Shown here: positions 11,801-23,800 of the stretch, in pieces
How the letters are laid out: each line of letters starts with the position of its first letter
Numbering within the stretch: position 1 is the first letter of the stretch
NCBI GenBank assembly: GCA_964036045.1
Contig: OZ038398.1
Coordinates: forward strand, 27,954,309 to 28,018,308
Direction of reading: 5' to 3'
DNA length: 64,000 nucleotides
Origin: Eutreptiella sp. 'Long Island Sound 2002'
Taxonomy: Eukaryota; Euglenozoa; Euglenophyceae; Eutreptiales; Eutreptiaceae
Notes under the pieces: generated by a model
Seen by the model: only the letters and a program-made list of their open reading frames with translations
Database searches by the model: none
What the model was told of the DNA's origin: nothing
Translations under genes and position numbers: made by a program

Positions 11801-14800
11801 AGTCAACAAGATCAAGTTCACTGCAGGTACCTTTCTTTGTGCTATTTTTCCATGCCTGTGGGGCAGAGTTGTCTTTAGCGGTGGTCACAATCACAGTCAC
11901 TATCACAGTCACAGTCACAGTCACTATCACAGTCACTATCACAGTCACAGTCACAGACACAGTCATTATCATAAGTCACAGTCACAGTCACACTCACAGT
12001 CACAGTCACAGTCACAGTCACTATCACAGTCACATTTGGGCAGAATTTGTTGTTGCTTTCTGTGTGCCACTTTTCTGTTTGTGTGTTTGTAGAGGACACC
12101 GAAGTCCCGCAAGTCCACACCGGATGCGTGTACCGTGGCATCGCCGAAGCGTGCATTCCGGAAGGAGTGGCAGATCGGGCGCAATTGGTTACTATTCTCA
12201 GTGGACGATGGGATGTGGTGTCTCCTCTGTTATAAGTATCGTCACGATTCCCGAGTGGTACTGAGCACTCTACCCTGCTGTCATGTCTTTTTCATGTCAT
12301 TGTCGTGCTTCCGTTCAGGTACAAGGAGCGCTACTACGTACCGTTGGTGTTGTGCTTTTTGGCTGCGGAGTGCCGGCGCTGGTTGTCGAGGAAGTTGAGC
12401 ATGGCAACATCACGGTCGTTCATGGCCGATGAAGTACGAGTGGCTGGTGAGGATTGGCTGACAATATGTGCACGATGGTTTGGGCCACAAGAATTCAGGG
12501 AAAGTCCAATTGGAGTTTTGCAACTGGGAGAAGACCGCGATGCTGCTGCCTTGGTTGCTGGATTTGTTTCCATTATGCAGGGATTGGGCTGCAATGACAA
12601 GGTGTGGATGAGTTCTTCAACAATTTCGTGCACGTTTGATGGTGCGAAGGTTCTACTTTCAGCAGTATCCCGGTCATTGAGAGAGCGGGTGTTACCAAAG
12701 GACGAGGAAGAGGAAGAGCAGAAGGAGAGTGCCCAAGAGGAAAGGCCTTTGGCAGGCATGTATACACTTTATTGCTGCAGCCATCGCACACAACGTGTGG
12801 ATGCAGATGCAACCAAGAACTCTCCCATTGTGCGGAAGTTGCACTCCTTGCTGAAGAACACTGCGAATTTCTTTGGCCGTTCAACCAAAAGATGGCATGG
12901 AATGCGCCGTGTGGCCCGTTGTATGGGTTATGCCACAGAACTGGGGGCAAAGAAAGCAGTGCTGTGCAGGTACACAAAGTTGCAGAAGACAAGGTTTGTG
13001 GTTTGGAAGGCCAAAGCCATCAAGCGTTGGTTGAAGAATATTTTTGCCCTACTGCCATACCTGGAGGGGTCAAAGTTCAAAGACAGGAAGACTCGTCGCA
13101 AAGCTTCTGGACTTCTTCGCCGTGCGCAAAAGGCTCAGTATGTGTATGCCCTGCATCATTATTTCCACTACTGTGCTGCACTCCAACACTTGTCGCTCAG
13201 CACGCAGGGGTATCAAGCTGTGTTACCAACGTTGCGACATTCTCTGGTCACATGCCACCATATGTTGGACGCTGCGCGCACAAACACGTTCCGTCAAAAA
13301 TGGGATCCTTCAACTGGGAAATATCATACAGTTAAACTGATGGGCACGTTGGAGGAGCTGGACCACGTGGACAATTGGTACACCAGGCTACTGGGCTATA
13401 CACGGCAAGCCTTGAAGGATCGGTTTCCTGAGGATGAAATAGTAACCGCAGCCAGCCTTTTTGACCGCCGAACATGGCCAAAGGAGCCCAAGGACCTGTC
13501 AAAAGATGACCGTCTCCCTGCATTGCAAAAGCTGAGCAGTACATTTCCTGCAATCAAACAGTTTTCGGAGAAGCAGTTTGTGTCAGCGGCCTGTGCAGTG
13601 GCAGCAATGGTACCACCTCTGGTTTCTTCAAGGGGCCGCATACGAGCACATGATTGCACGCATTGTTGGGCAATTGCGAGTCAAGCATCCTGGGCAACGT
13701 CACACCTCCCTGTTGTGCGGGCTGCCACCGTGCTTTGCACTATTGCCCAGTCCCAAAGTTCCACCGAACGTATGAATAGTATGTTGAAGCTAGCTGCGGG
13801 TGGTCGGCGGTGGCGTTTGACCGGACAAGGGTTAGCGGATGAAGTGCTTATTCGTACAGTGGGTCCAAGTCTGCCGGATGCAGAGGATTTGATACATCGG
13901 GCTGTGGTGCAGTGGTCTATCGCTGCGGAACGTCGTCCTCAAAGCTATGAAGACTCATCAGAAAGTGATTCTGATGAAATGGGTACCTCGGATTCCGATA
14001 CTTCGTTTGCTACGGGCTCAAGTATCTCAAGTGGGGAAGAGGGAAGCATGTCAAGCCGTTCAGCAGCTTCAGCTGATGACGATGAAGAGCCTTTGCCGCA
14101 ACCTGAACCAGCTGAACCACAACAACCCGAACAAGCCGAAGAAGATGTGCAACAAGACGCTCCACAAGATGCTGCACCAGATTTCTTGTCATGGCTCTCT
14201 AAGTACCGCCCCCAATTGGCTGCTTATGAGATCCGCCTGCGGCGCGATGGTTGGGACACAGTTCAATCGTTGAAGCTATTGACAGTGGAGGACATGGCGC
14301 AATTGAATATTCTACCAGGACATCGCCGCTTATTGGTGGACACGGTGAAGGACTTGTAGCTCATGGTGCTTGGCCTGGTGGGGCGCCAACATTTTTTGGT
14401 TGGCCCAGAATTGACTGGGGGGTCTTTTGCACTGCACAGTGCCCTTAAACACAAATTCCACCAGCACCACTTTTTGGTATGTACTTTTTCTTGAAGTGCC
14501 GCTCAACCGTGCGCAAGCGTGCGCCACGTTCAGATCTCGCTGTGCGCAACCGTGCATATCCGGAAAAAGTAGCCGTGCGCAACCGTACACGCACGGCTGT
14601 AACCACATGTCTGGTGAGGCAGCGAGAGGTCGGGGGGGGGGTTTTGTTGGAGGCTGAATATTCAAAATTGATTTTTCCTGAGCCAAGTTCTGGGTCAAGA
14701 ATCGTTTCCGGTGGGTGGGTTAGTGGGGGCTCAACCCCTGCCCTTCTTGTACCCAGACGTACCAACTGGCATATTTGCTTTTATGGCAACCCCTCCGCCT

Positions 14801-17800
14801 CTTATAAGATACCTGTTTATGTATTGTTGTGGATTGTGCTGTTTTCTGCCTCAGACCCCTGTGCCGGCGAACGGCACACAATATAAGAGGCAACGTACAA
14901 ACATACATACGTACATGGGAAAGGGAGGATCTCCAAGTCAACAGCAACTGCATAGCAAGCCAAGTCATTCTGTGCAGCCTGAAAGGGGTACTCATTCCGA
15001 TTCAAAAAGTATATTTGTGTGTATGGATGGATGTATACGTAGGTAGGTAGGTAGGTAGGTAGGTAGATAGGTAGGTAGGTCGGTAGGGATGCATGTATAT
15101 ATATGTGTGTGTGCAAATATGCACATGTACGTGTGTGGCAGGTTACGGTATGGAGGAGCCGAAGAGGAGAGCCTCTGCCATGATGCCGAGTCGGTTCAGG
15201 CCCGAGGGGGTCACCCCACCGACGACCGCATCCCAAGTCGGTGAGGCACTATGGGGCGCGTGCGGGGCGCGCCAATTGGGATTGCATCTCCTCCTCCTAC
15301 GTACGTACGTCCGAACATATGCGCGTACGTATGTACAACATACATGCAACTCATGATTATTGCAGCTCTGTAGGACTGGAAGAATGTTGGATCTTGGGTT
15401 GGGGCATGATTTGTGATGCCTTGGTACATGGATGCATGTGTGCATGTGCACGCCTTGTTCAGAGGTTGGACAATATGAGCAGAGAGGAGGAGGAGCGACA
15501 AATGCGGGTCAGGAAGTTGGAAGAGAAGCAGGAGGCAATTCAGCAAGTCCTTGAGCGACGTGAGCAACAGGTCTCATAATGGGATTTTGGTCAGGAAGGT
15601 GCATATGAGGGGTCAGTTTTGGTTGGTTCTGGGCAGCGCAACATTTGGCTACTTGTGATGACCAGTTAGTCATGATCACTGACGTCCGATCGTGGCAGTG
15701 CCACTGTTAGCCGAGCCCCCTGCCGCGCTGATCAGATCTTTGTGTCGCATGGGATTTCTTGTTTTACCCCCTACGCCCCATAGGAGGTCTCTAGGGGTCA
15801 TGCGCCAAATCATACATGCCTGGGAGGGGGTGTGGGATTTGGCGCGCACCCCTTACACCCCATGTTTCCGCCTCTAGCCCCCATTTTTTCTACCATTTGC
15901 CCCCATTTTCCCACCGCTTTCCCCCATGTTTCTGCCTCTCGCCCCCATTTTTTCCACCATTTCACCCATTTTCCCACCGGTTTCCCACATTTTCCCGCCA
16001 CTTGTTGAAATTGATTGAATGAAATTGAAACACACACCCCAATGTTTGCAAAGCAGCCGTTGGGGCGCTTGGTTTGTTGCAGGACAGTTCCATGACAGAT
16101 GTGATTCACGCCTCAGGCGTGAGGCTTTGTTTGCAGATGTGCTTTCCTGCCTCAGGTTTGAAAGTCCGCCGCACACTCAGACATTTTGTTGGCAGGTGTC
16201 GGCGGCACAACGTTACGAAACATCCTTCCCAGACACATGACGGACCACATCTGACGTGATTCAAGGACCCACCTGCATAGGATTTGATTCAGTGTACCCC
16301 ACCAGCATCATTCACTCAGTAGGGCTCAACTGCATCATCTACTTTGTGAAAAAGGGGGTCAGCCCCAGTCCACACAAGCGGGAAGTCTCTTTCGCCACGT
16401 GCATTCAGGTGGATATGGTGGCCTCCAAGGCAGCAGAAATCGGAAAGCACAAGGAATTTCCTGAGACTCCGAATGCCATGGATGCACAGAGACGGCGCTT
16501 GGAGTATGCAGAGATGGTGCAGGAACGTGAGAAGAACGCCCAGGAAGCGGTGTGTCCGTCACACAAAGCTCCACCCGCCTACCGCATATTGATGCAATTG
16601 CATGATTCCCCCTGGGATACACCTCATGAAAGCACAACCCAACAACCATGTTCCCACATCACATCCAGGTTCGAACCAAGGTGAGACGAGTGATAGTGTG
16701 CATGAAGTCACCCCCAAACTCCACACACTCCCCTACTCGAGACTGTACAACTAGAACCTCCCCCGCCCCCCTGCTTCCTATCCCGCTCCCACATTACGAT
16801 TCGGTGATACAGCTGAAAAGAAACCCCTCATCTGCAACATGGTGCAGCAGACCGTGTTGAGCTGTCAAGAGACAGTGTCTGCAGACTACAGGTTGGCGTG
16901 CCCTTCTGCAAGGGGTCACATTGATATCAGACCTTGTTCGTGAAGGGGGGCTTCGTCCCCCTTCCTCCTCGCGTCCACAATATGCCGACAGGGTCCACAA
17001 GGAGCAGACGGCGGGTTGTTGGTATCTGGGCACACACTCATCCAACCCAGTCACTCCACCGCATCATCACACTAACCTCCGTGCACACCCACCCAGCGGG
17101 CTACCGTCACACACACAGACACACATGCACGCACACACCACACACCACACACCACACAACCACACACACACACACACACACACAATGGCGAAAATTTTCG
17201 CCAGGGCAATTTCCAAATTGAGCAGGTCATGGGACCACCCTGTGGGCACCTGCAAATCTGGGCACGGCTTTGCAATACGGGGTACATACCTCGGCCCGTG
17301 CGCAGGCACACACACACACACACACACATGACATGTAGGACCTTGGGTTGTTGAACCTCGCAGTATGAGCTTGATTTGAATGTCTTGGGCGTCACTCTCT
17401 CTCACACATGCACTCTCACGCCTGAACACGAACAATCCTGAGTGCGTGCACACATTCCTATGGATCACGCCTCCCAAGTCCACTCAGCCGCAAACCCATG
17501 CATACTCATATGCACTTCCGCAGCCATGCACCCATCCTCACTGCTTATTGACAAACATGTGTACATTTGCAGATTGCCGCCGTGGGCGCGTCCAACATGG
17601 GGCTCAGGTCTGCACAGATGTGTTTATGCAACTTTTGGTCATGCAGCTGCACAGTTTGTGCGTGCCACAGGGTGTTGTAGTGGCCCACTCCATGCTTCAG
17701 TTTTGTTCCAGAAGCCGCCAAGTGCAAGTGCATGTGGTTGGCACCCAGGGGTTGTCTCTGGAGATTACGTAGGAGCTGATTCCTGACACACGGCTTCTTC

Positions 17801-20800
17801 CATGCTGAATCTCCTGGAGCCTGTGCTGCGTCACTGTTTGACAGCAGGTGGGAGGGTGGTGGGGGTTCCCAACGCAGCCATATGTATAGTTGTGTGGCTG
17901 TTCCATTGCAGCCATTGGTGTGCTTGATATGTGCTCAGCGAAAGGAACACGAAGAGGAGAAACAAAAGAAATTGACGAATCAGCACAAACGCTGGGAAAA
18001 AGCGGAAGAGAAGTATGAGGAGCTCGTCACAGAGCGTCTAGAAAAGATGCAGCGACTGAAGCAGGTTTGCAGTGCAATAATAAAGCATCTCCCACGTTCT
18101 CCTCCATTCATTTTTGGAGGTTCGGAACTTCTTTGCCCTATGTTACACTTTCTTGGTGGAGGTATAAACCCGATATATTCCCTCCTATCTTCCACTCCAC
18201 ATTGTCTTCGGGCAACCCTTTCTTCTGGGTGCCAGTGGAATGGAGTGGAGTTGAGAAACCTGTGGAGTGTGAGATTGGCCAAGTCCGTTTAATTGGACAG
18301 AGCGCTCTGTGCTTTGTGGACTTGGCATTCCATGATTAAGATTGCTGTGGGGTGCACAAGGACAGCAAGCGTATTTTTGCAATAATAGGACCATTCACAT
18401 GAAAAAATTGGTATTTGCAGCTCGATAAAAACATTACTTGCATTTTGTTTGTTTTTGGGGCGGGGGGGGGTTCCTGAAATCGCCTCGAAGAGAGGTTGCT
18501 AGATCAAGTGCAGGCGCGGGCGTCGTATACCCCCCCTTTTTTGGGGTCGTTCGCGTAGCATACCCCAACGTATGGTTTCTGACGTCTAACCCCTTTTAAA
18601 ATCATCCTTTTAGGACCAATAATGATCCCCCAATGATTTTTTGGATTTTGACACCTGTACCCCCCTGTACCTGGGTACCCCTGTTGTGGGGGAGGGGTGT
18701 TGGGGGGGGGTCAAAACTTCTTTGCGTATTGTGGCCACTGTGTGTGTATTTGGATATGGGTCCCGGAGAACTTTTTTCTTGTATATGGACCCCCTGACCC
18801 ATGGCGGGGTCCCGGGTCTCAACTCCCAGTATGTCCTTGGGTGCACCCTGGCCCATGTGTGCTGCAGTTGTGTGTGTGCAGTCCAGCTGAACTTGGCAAG
18901 GGTATACAGGTTGATTTCGACTAGTATCCCTCAGAACGACCATGGCGGCAGGATGCCAATCAATTTCCACAGGTATCCCAGACTGACCATGGCTATCCAC
19001 CCCGAGTGACCATGGCAAGGGGATGCCAGTCAATTTCCACCGGTATTGCCCCGACCGACCATGGCTATCCACCCCGACCAACCAAACAAGCATGCCTACT
19101 TAGCCAAAATGTCATGGGTGCAATGGTGTAATGGTGCCATTTACCCTGATTCTGTGATTCTCTGATTCTGAGAATTCTCCCGCCTAATACATACTCTCTC
19201 GGCCTGGACGCCCACGCACACCGGAGGCCTGATGGCCTGAACTCAGCGTGTCAGTAATCGAAATTTTCGAACCCTATTTTTAATCATCTAAAATGACCAT
19301 CCAAGATACGTCAAGCATGTTTTAGGCCGTATTTGTGTGTTTCTCACCCTATTTGGGTATTGGGTGCAAGGGGGGGGGGTCAAACGGGATTGGTGCGCAA
19401 AGTGTTGATGCACTTTTTCAGCCTAAACAGCTCAACAATCGAAGTTTTTGAAACTTATTTTTTTGATATGGTGATCACCGAATACAACCATCCCAAGTAT
19501 TTAAAGCATGTTTTAGGCCGTATTTATGTAGTTTTTACCCTATTTTGGATCTGTGTTGCGAGGTGGACTTGCCGAAGGCAATAGAATCACCTCGCAGAGG
19601 TTGTTAGATCAAAGCCACGCAGGCCCATATATAGGGGAAAACGCCACATACCCCCCCTTTTGGGCCTTTTTGGGCCTATTCGCGTACCCTACCCCAAGGG
19701 GTTGAATCGTTTGTTTCACCCCTTGTAAAATCGTTATTTTGTCCGATAAACGCATCCCTCAATGAGATTTTGGTCCGGACCCCCCTAGACCCCCTTCACT
19801 TGAAACCCACTTTTTTGAGGTTTTGAGGGAGGTGGGGGGGGGTCAAAAAATGACCCCCTTTTTTTGGGGGTCGAAAATCATGAATCTTTTGGTTTTTTTT
19901 TCGATTTTGAGCCGAAAAAGTGTTTCTGGGTCTCGACTCCATGGGGTTTGTATGGGGCGGAGTGGGACGAGCGCTTAATGCAGTTCATGCACTTTTTGGC
20001 CGTTTTTGCTATGTTGGCGGTTTTGGCGACCTCGGTGACCCCGTGGTACCCACTCTGAGGGGTGTGAGTGGGAATGTTGTGACAGTATATGCCTACTAGG
20101 ATACGAAAGGACGTTTTTTTGCAGTCTGTAGCCTTGTTGAGGGCCACTCAATGCCGGTGCCAAAGACGCGAAACGGCGGTTTCCACCAATAATGGCTTCC
20201 ATGAGTGAATGGGCCCGTGCACACCCTGCTAATGCAGTTTTTCACCTTTGGCAGCTCAAAAATTGAAGTTTTCGAAAGTTTTTTTTGATATTTTGTTCAC
20301 CTAAAATGACCATCCAAGGTATGTAAAGCATGTTTTAGGCGCATTTCCGTGTTTTTCACCTTATTTGGGTATTCGGCGCGCCTAGGGGGGGGGGCTCCCA
20401 AGGGATTGGTGCACCTGCTTTATGCAGTTTTTTGCCTTGTACAGTTGAAAAATGGAAGTTTCCGAAACTAATTTTTTTGATACCTCGATCACCTAAAATG
20501 ACTATCCAAGATATGTAAAGCATGTTTTAGGCCGTGTTTATCTGTTTCTCACCCTATTTGGGGATTGGTTGTCGGGGGGGGGGGGGGGGTCACCCAATGG
20601 AGTGGTACACAACCTGCTAATGCAATTTTTCACCCTGTGCAGCTGAAAAATCGAAGTTTCCGAAATTTATTTTTTTTGACATCCTGACCAGACAATATGA
20701 CCATCCAAGGTATGTAAGGCATGTTTTAGGCCGTATTTATGTGTTTTTCACTCTATTTGGGTATTGGGTGCGGGGGGGGGGGGGGGGGGCGTCCTCCCCA

Positions 20801-23800
20801 GGGGTTGCTACGCAACCTTCTCATGCAGTTTTTCACCTTGGGCAGCTCAAAAATCGAACTGTCGGAAACTTATTTTTTTGACACCGTGACCACCCAAAAT
20901 GACCATCCAAGGTATTTGAATCATGTTTCAGCCCGTATTCATTTGTTTTTCACCCTATTTGCGATTGGGCGTGTTGGGGGGGGGGGGGGTCAAACGGGAT
21001 TGGTACACGTTATGCTTATGCAATTTTTCAGCCTACACATCTCAAAAAATCGAAGTTTTCGACACTTACTTTTTTAATATTGTGATCACCTAACATGACC
21101 ATCCAAGATATGTAAAGCATGTTTTAGGGAGTATTTACTTAGTTTGTGTGTGTTGCTTGGGGTAGATTCTCTGCGAGGTGGACTTGCCGAAGGCAATAGA
21201 ATTTTGGTATGTTAGGTGCCAAAAGGCACTTTGCCTACCTCAACAAGCGATGTCACGATTCTCATATAGAGCATGCTTACGCTGCATTTTTGATAAAACT
21301 TGATAAAACTGCACGTGATTCACAATGTGACCAAGTGGAGGTGCAATGCGACATGGGATCGTTGTGTTCATCTTTTGATCGTCAGCTGTGCTACTCAATC
21401 GTTGGCGATAAGACACCCACACCCTGGTGTGGCGCTTTTCTAGCTGGGGATATGGATTGGCACCCGAGAGAGTGATGGTGTGGTAACGCAATGCAAATTC
21501 CACCGTATGTGATTGAGGCACTCGATGGTGCAAGACAATTCGCTGCACGATCCATCTCATTATTTCTCTTGCACACCAACGGTAGTGGCGCAATGCAAGC
21601 CGTTCTGTGTACGGTGTCCAATTGCGCTATGCCGGCCTTTCTCCTATCCATCTCATTACTTCTCTTGCACACCAACAATGAATGCGCAATGCAAGCCGTT
21701 CTGTGTACGGTGTCCAAATACGCCATGCAAGCCCTTGTCCAATTCATCTCATTACATCTCTTGCACACCAACAATGAATGCGCAATGCAAGCCGTTCTGT
21801 GTACGGTGTCCAAATACGCAATGCAAGCCAATTGTCCAATTCATCTCGATACTTCTCTTGCACACCAACGTAGTGGCGCAATGCAAGCCGTTTTGTGTAC
21901 CATGTCCAATTGCGCTATGCCGGCCTTTCTCCTATCCATCTCATTACATCTCTTGCACACCAACAATGAATGCGCAATGCAAGCCGTTCTGTGTACTGTG
22001 TCCAAATACGCAATGCAAGCCAATTGTCCAATCCATCTCATTACATCTCTTGCACACCAACAATGAATGCGCAATGCAAGCCGTTCTGTGTACGGTGTCC
22101 AAATACGCAATGCAAGCCCTTGTCCAATTCATCTCGATACTTCTCTTGCACACTAACGTAGTGGCGCAATGCAAGCCGTTTTGTGTACCATGTCCAATTG
22201 CGCTATGCCGGCCTTTCTCCTATCCATCTCATTACTTCTCTTGCACACCAACAATGAATGCGCAATGCAAGCCGTTCTGTGTACTGTGTCCAAATACGCA
22301 ATGCAAGCCAATTGTCCAATTCATCTCATTACATCTCTTGCACACCAACGGTAGATGCGCTGCACAATGCTGGCCCATTTTCTTCCTTGACCTCATGACG
22401 GCACAACATTTCATACATGTGTACAACCCTTCTGCTGTAGAACCCCTAGCTTTTGTGCTACTCTTTGCTGCAAAGCACCTACCCCCTCCTCATCACAAAT
22501 GCATGGTGCTAGCCCATTCTTTCTCCATCATCCGGTCATTTCTCCCATCCACCTCATTCTCTTCCTCTTCTTCCCTTTTACCAGCACCCCGATCCACTTC
22601 CAGTTTACCCTTGATGCATTTCTCACCCCATGATGTATCTCTAACTCCATTTTGTATTTGAAACCCCATGACCGCCCCGTAAACTGCAAAAAAAATGCCC
22701 GCATAATGCTTTTTTTGGTAGGTGCATTGCATTACTCCCAAAGATGTCAAAGGAAACACATTTTCTGAAAGTCTTGGTAGCGCTGAAACAGACATTCCAT
22801 CATTTAATGGATGAAAGTGCGTACAGTGGGGGATTGAGTTGATCTGAACCAACTGTCCCGCCGCTCGTTCATTGAACCCCACATTAGGCAAAAGTATGTG
22901 CCATCTTCTCTTACAACCTAGCAGGGACTGTGCATTTGCCCTCAAGTTTCCATATGTCGGGCTGCTCCACTGCATGAGGCTTCCATACCACTCAAGGCAG
23001 ACCCAACAAGGTCACTGCCCAGGCTCTCCATCGAACTGGGATCTGGCCAGTCTCACCTTGTGAGACTCAGATTTGTCATGGCTCCCAATATAGGGAGTTG
23101 GGATTTGGCCACTCTCACCCGGTGAGACTGGGATGTTTCATGGCTTTCGTTATCGGAAACGGAATCTGGCCAGTCTTACCCGCTGAGACCATTTCCCATT
23201 TCCCATTGCCAGTTTGCTGTTGTGATGCAGGTTGCTGAGGAGAAGGAGGAGCGCTTTGCAGGCCTACAACAGAGCAAGGCACTGGAGAGGGAGCGCCAGG
23301 CAGTGCAACTTGCGAGGTCAAGGCAGGTGTGGTTTTTCTCTGCAGTATTTTGCGAGTGGGTCACCGCTTTTGAAGCCTAGTGGGCACACAAATTTGGCCC
23401 ACCAAATTTGAGGGTGAGGGAGGGCCTGTACAAAGGTGTGTAGGCAGTTGGCACCAGAGGGCGGACCTGGGACTGCTGGTGGGTTCAGCTGAACCCTCAG
23501 TTATATATGAGATCTACATGGGCCCTACTGAGTGATATTTGTGGGTGGGTCCAACTGAAGTGTGCATCAAGAGATGTACCTGGGTCCAACTGGTGACTGA
23601 TGTATCGAACCACTTCAGAAACACGGTGTGTGGGTGGGTCAAATTGAACTGCTAAGAGGTCTTGCAATCCCCGTCTCCCCAAACCCACATGGACAGTCAA
23701 CCTTTAAGCCCACGGCAGCCAAGGGGACCACCCGGGGCCCTCTACATGGCAACGGCTGTAGTCAGTGCTGCACCCACAACACCTTCACCTCTCCCCCACC

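Larger units (their letters stand above)
11001..14613 (+). mobile_element. Complete hAT DNA transposon, 3.6 kb
   Basis: Terminal inverted repeats of 24 bases at 11001-11024 and 14590-14613 match perfectly and begin CAGACATGTGGTTACAGCCG. They are flanked by the identical 8-bp direct repeat GTGAGGCA. Just inside both ends lie several copies of GTGCGCAACCGTGCG (11021-11123 and 14507-14590), typical of subterminal transposase-binding repeats. The interior holds a three-exon transposase gene with no stop or shift. Perfect ends and a perfect duplication point to a recent insertion, and the intact gene suggests it may be autonomous. It is placed harmlessly in an intron of the coiled-coil gene, sense orientation. 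Confidence 0.93.

Noticed and set aside
19556-21205. Helitron ends (hairpin near a 3' terminus)
   Set aside because: The hairpin is followed by TAGAAT, not CTRR, and no RepHel protein or TC start was seen.
21545-22365. CRISPR array
   Set aside because: Units are contiguous tandem copies with no unique spacers, in a eukaryotic context.
21513-22661. 382-codon Cys-rich ORF across the 96-bp satellite
   Set aside because: The period divisible by 3 opens frames on both strands; no start context, splice sites or non-repeat domain support a gene.
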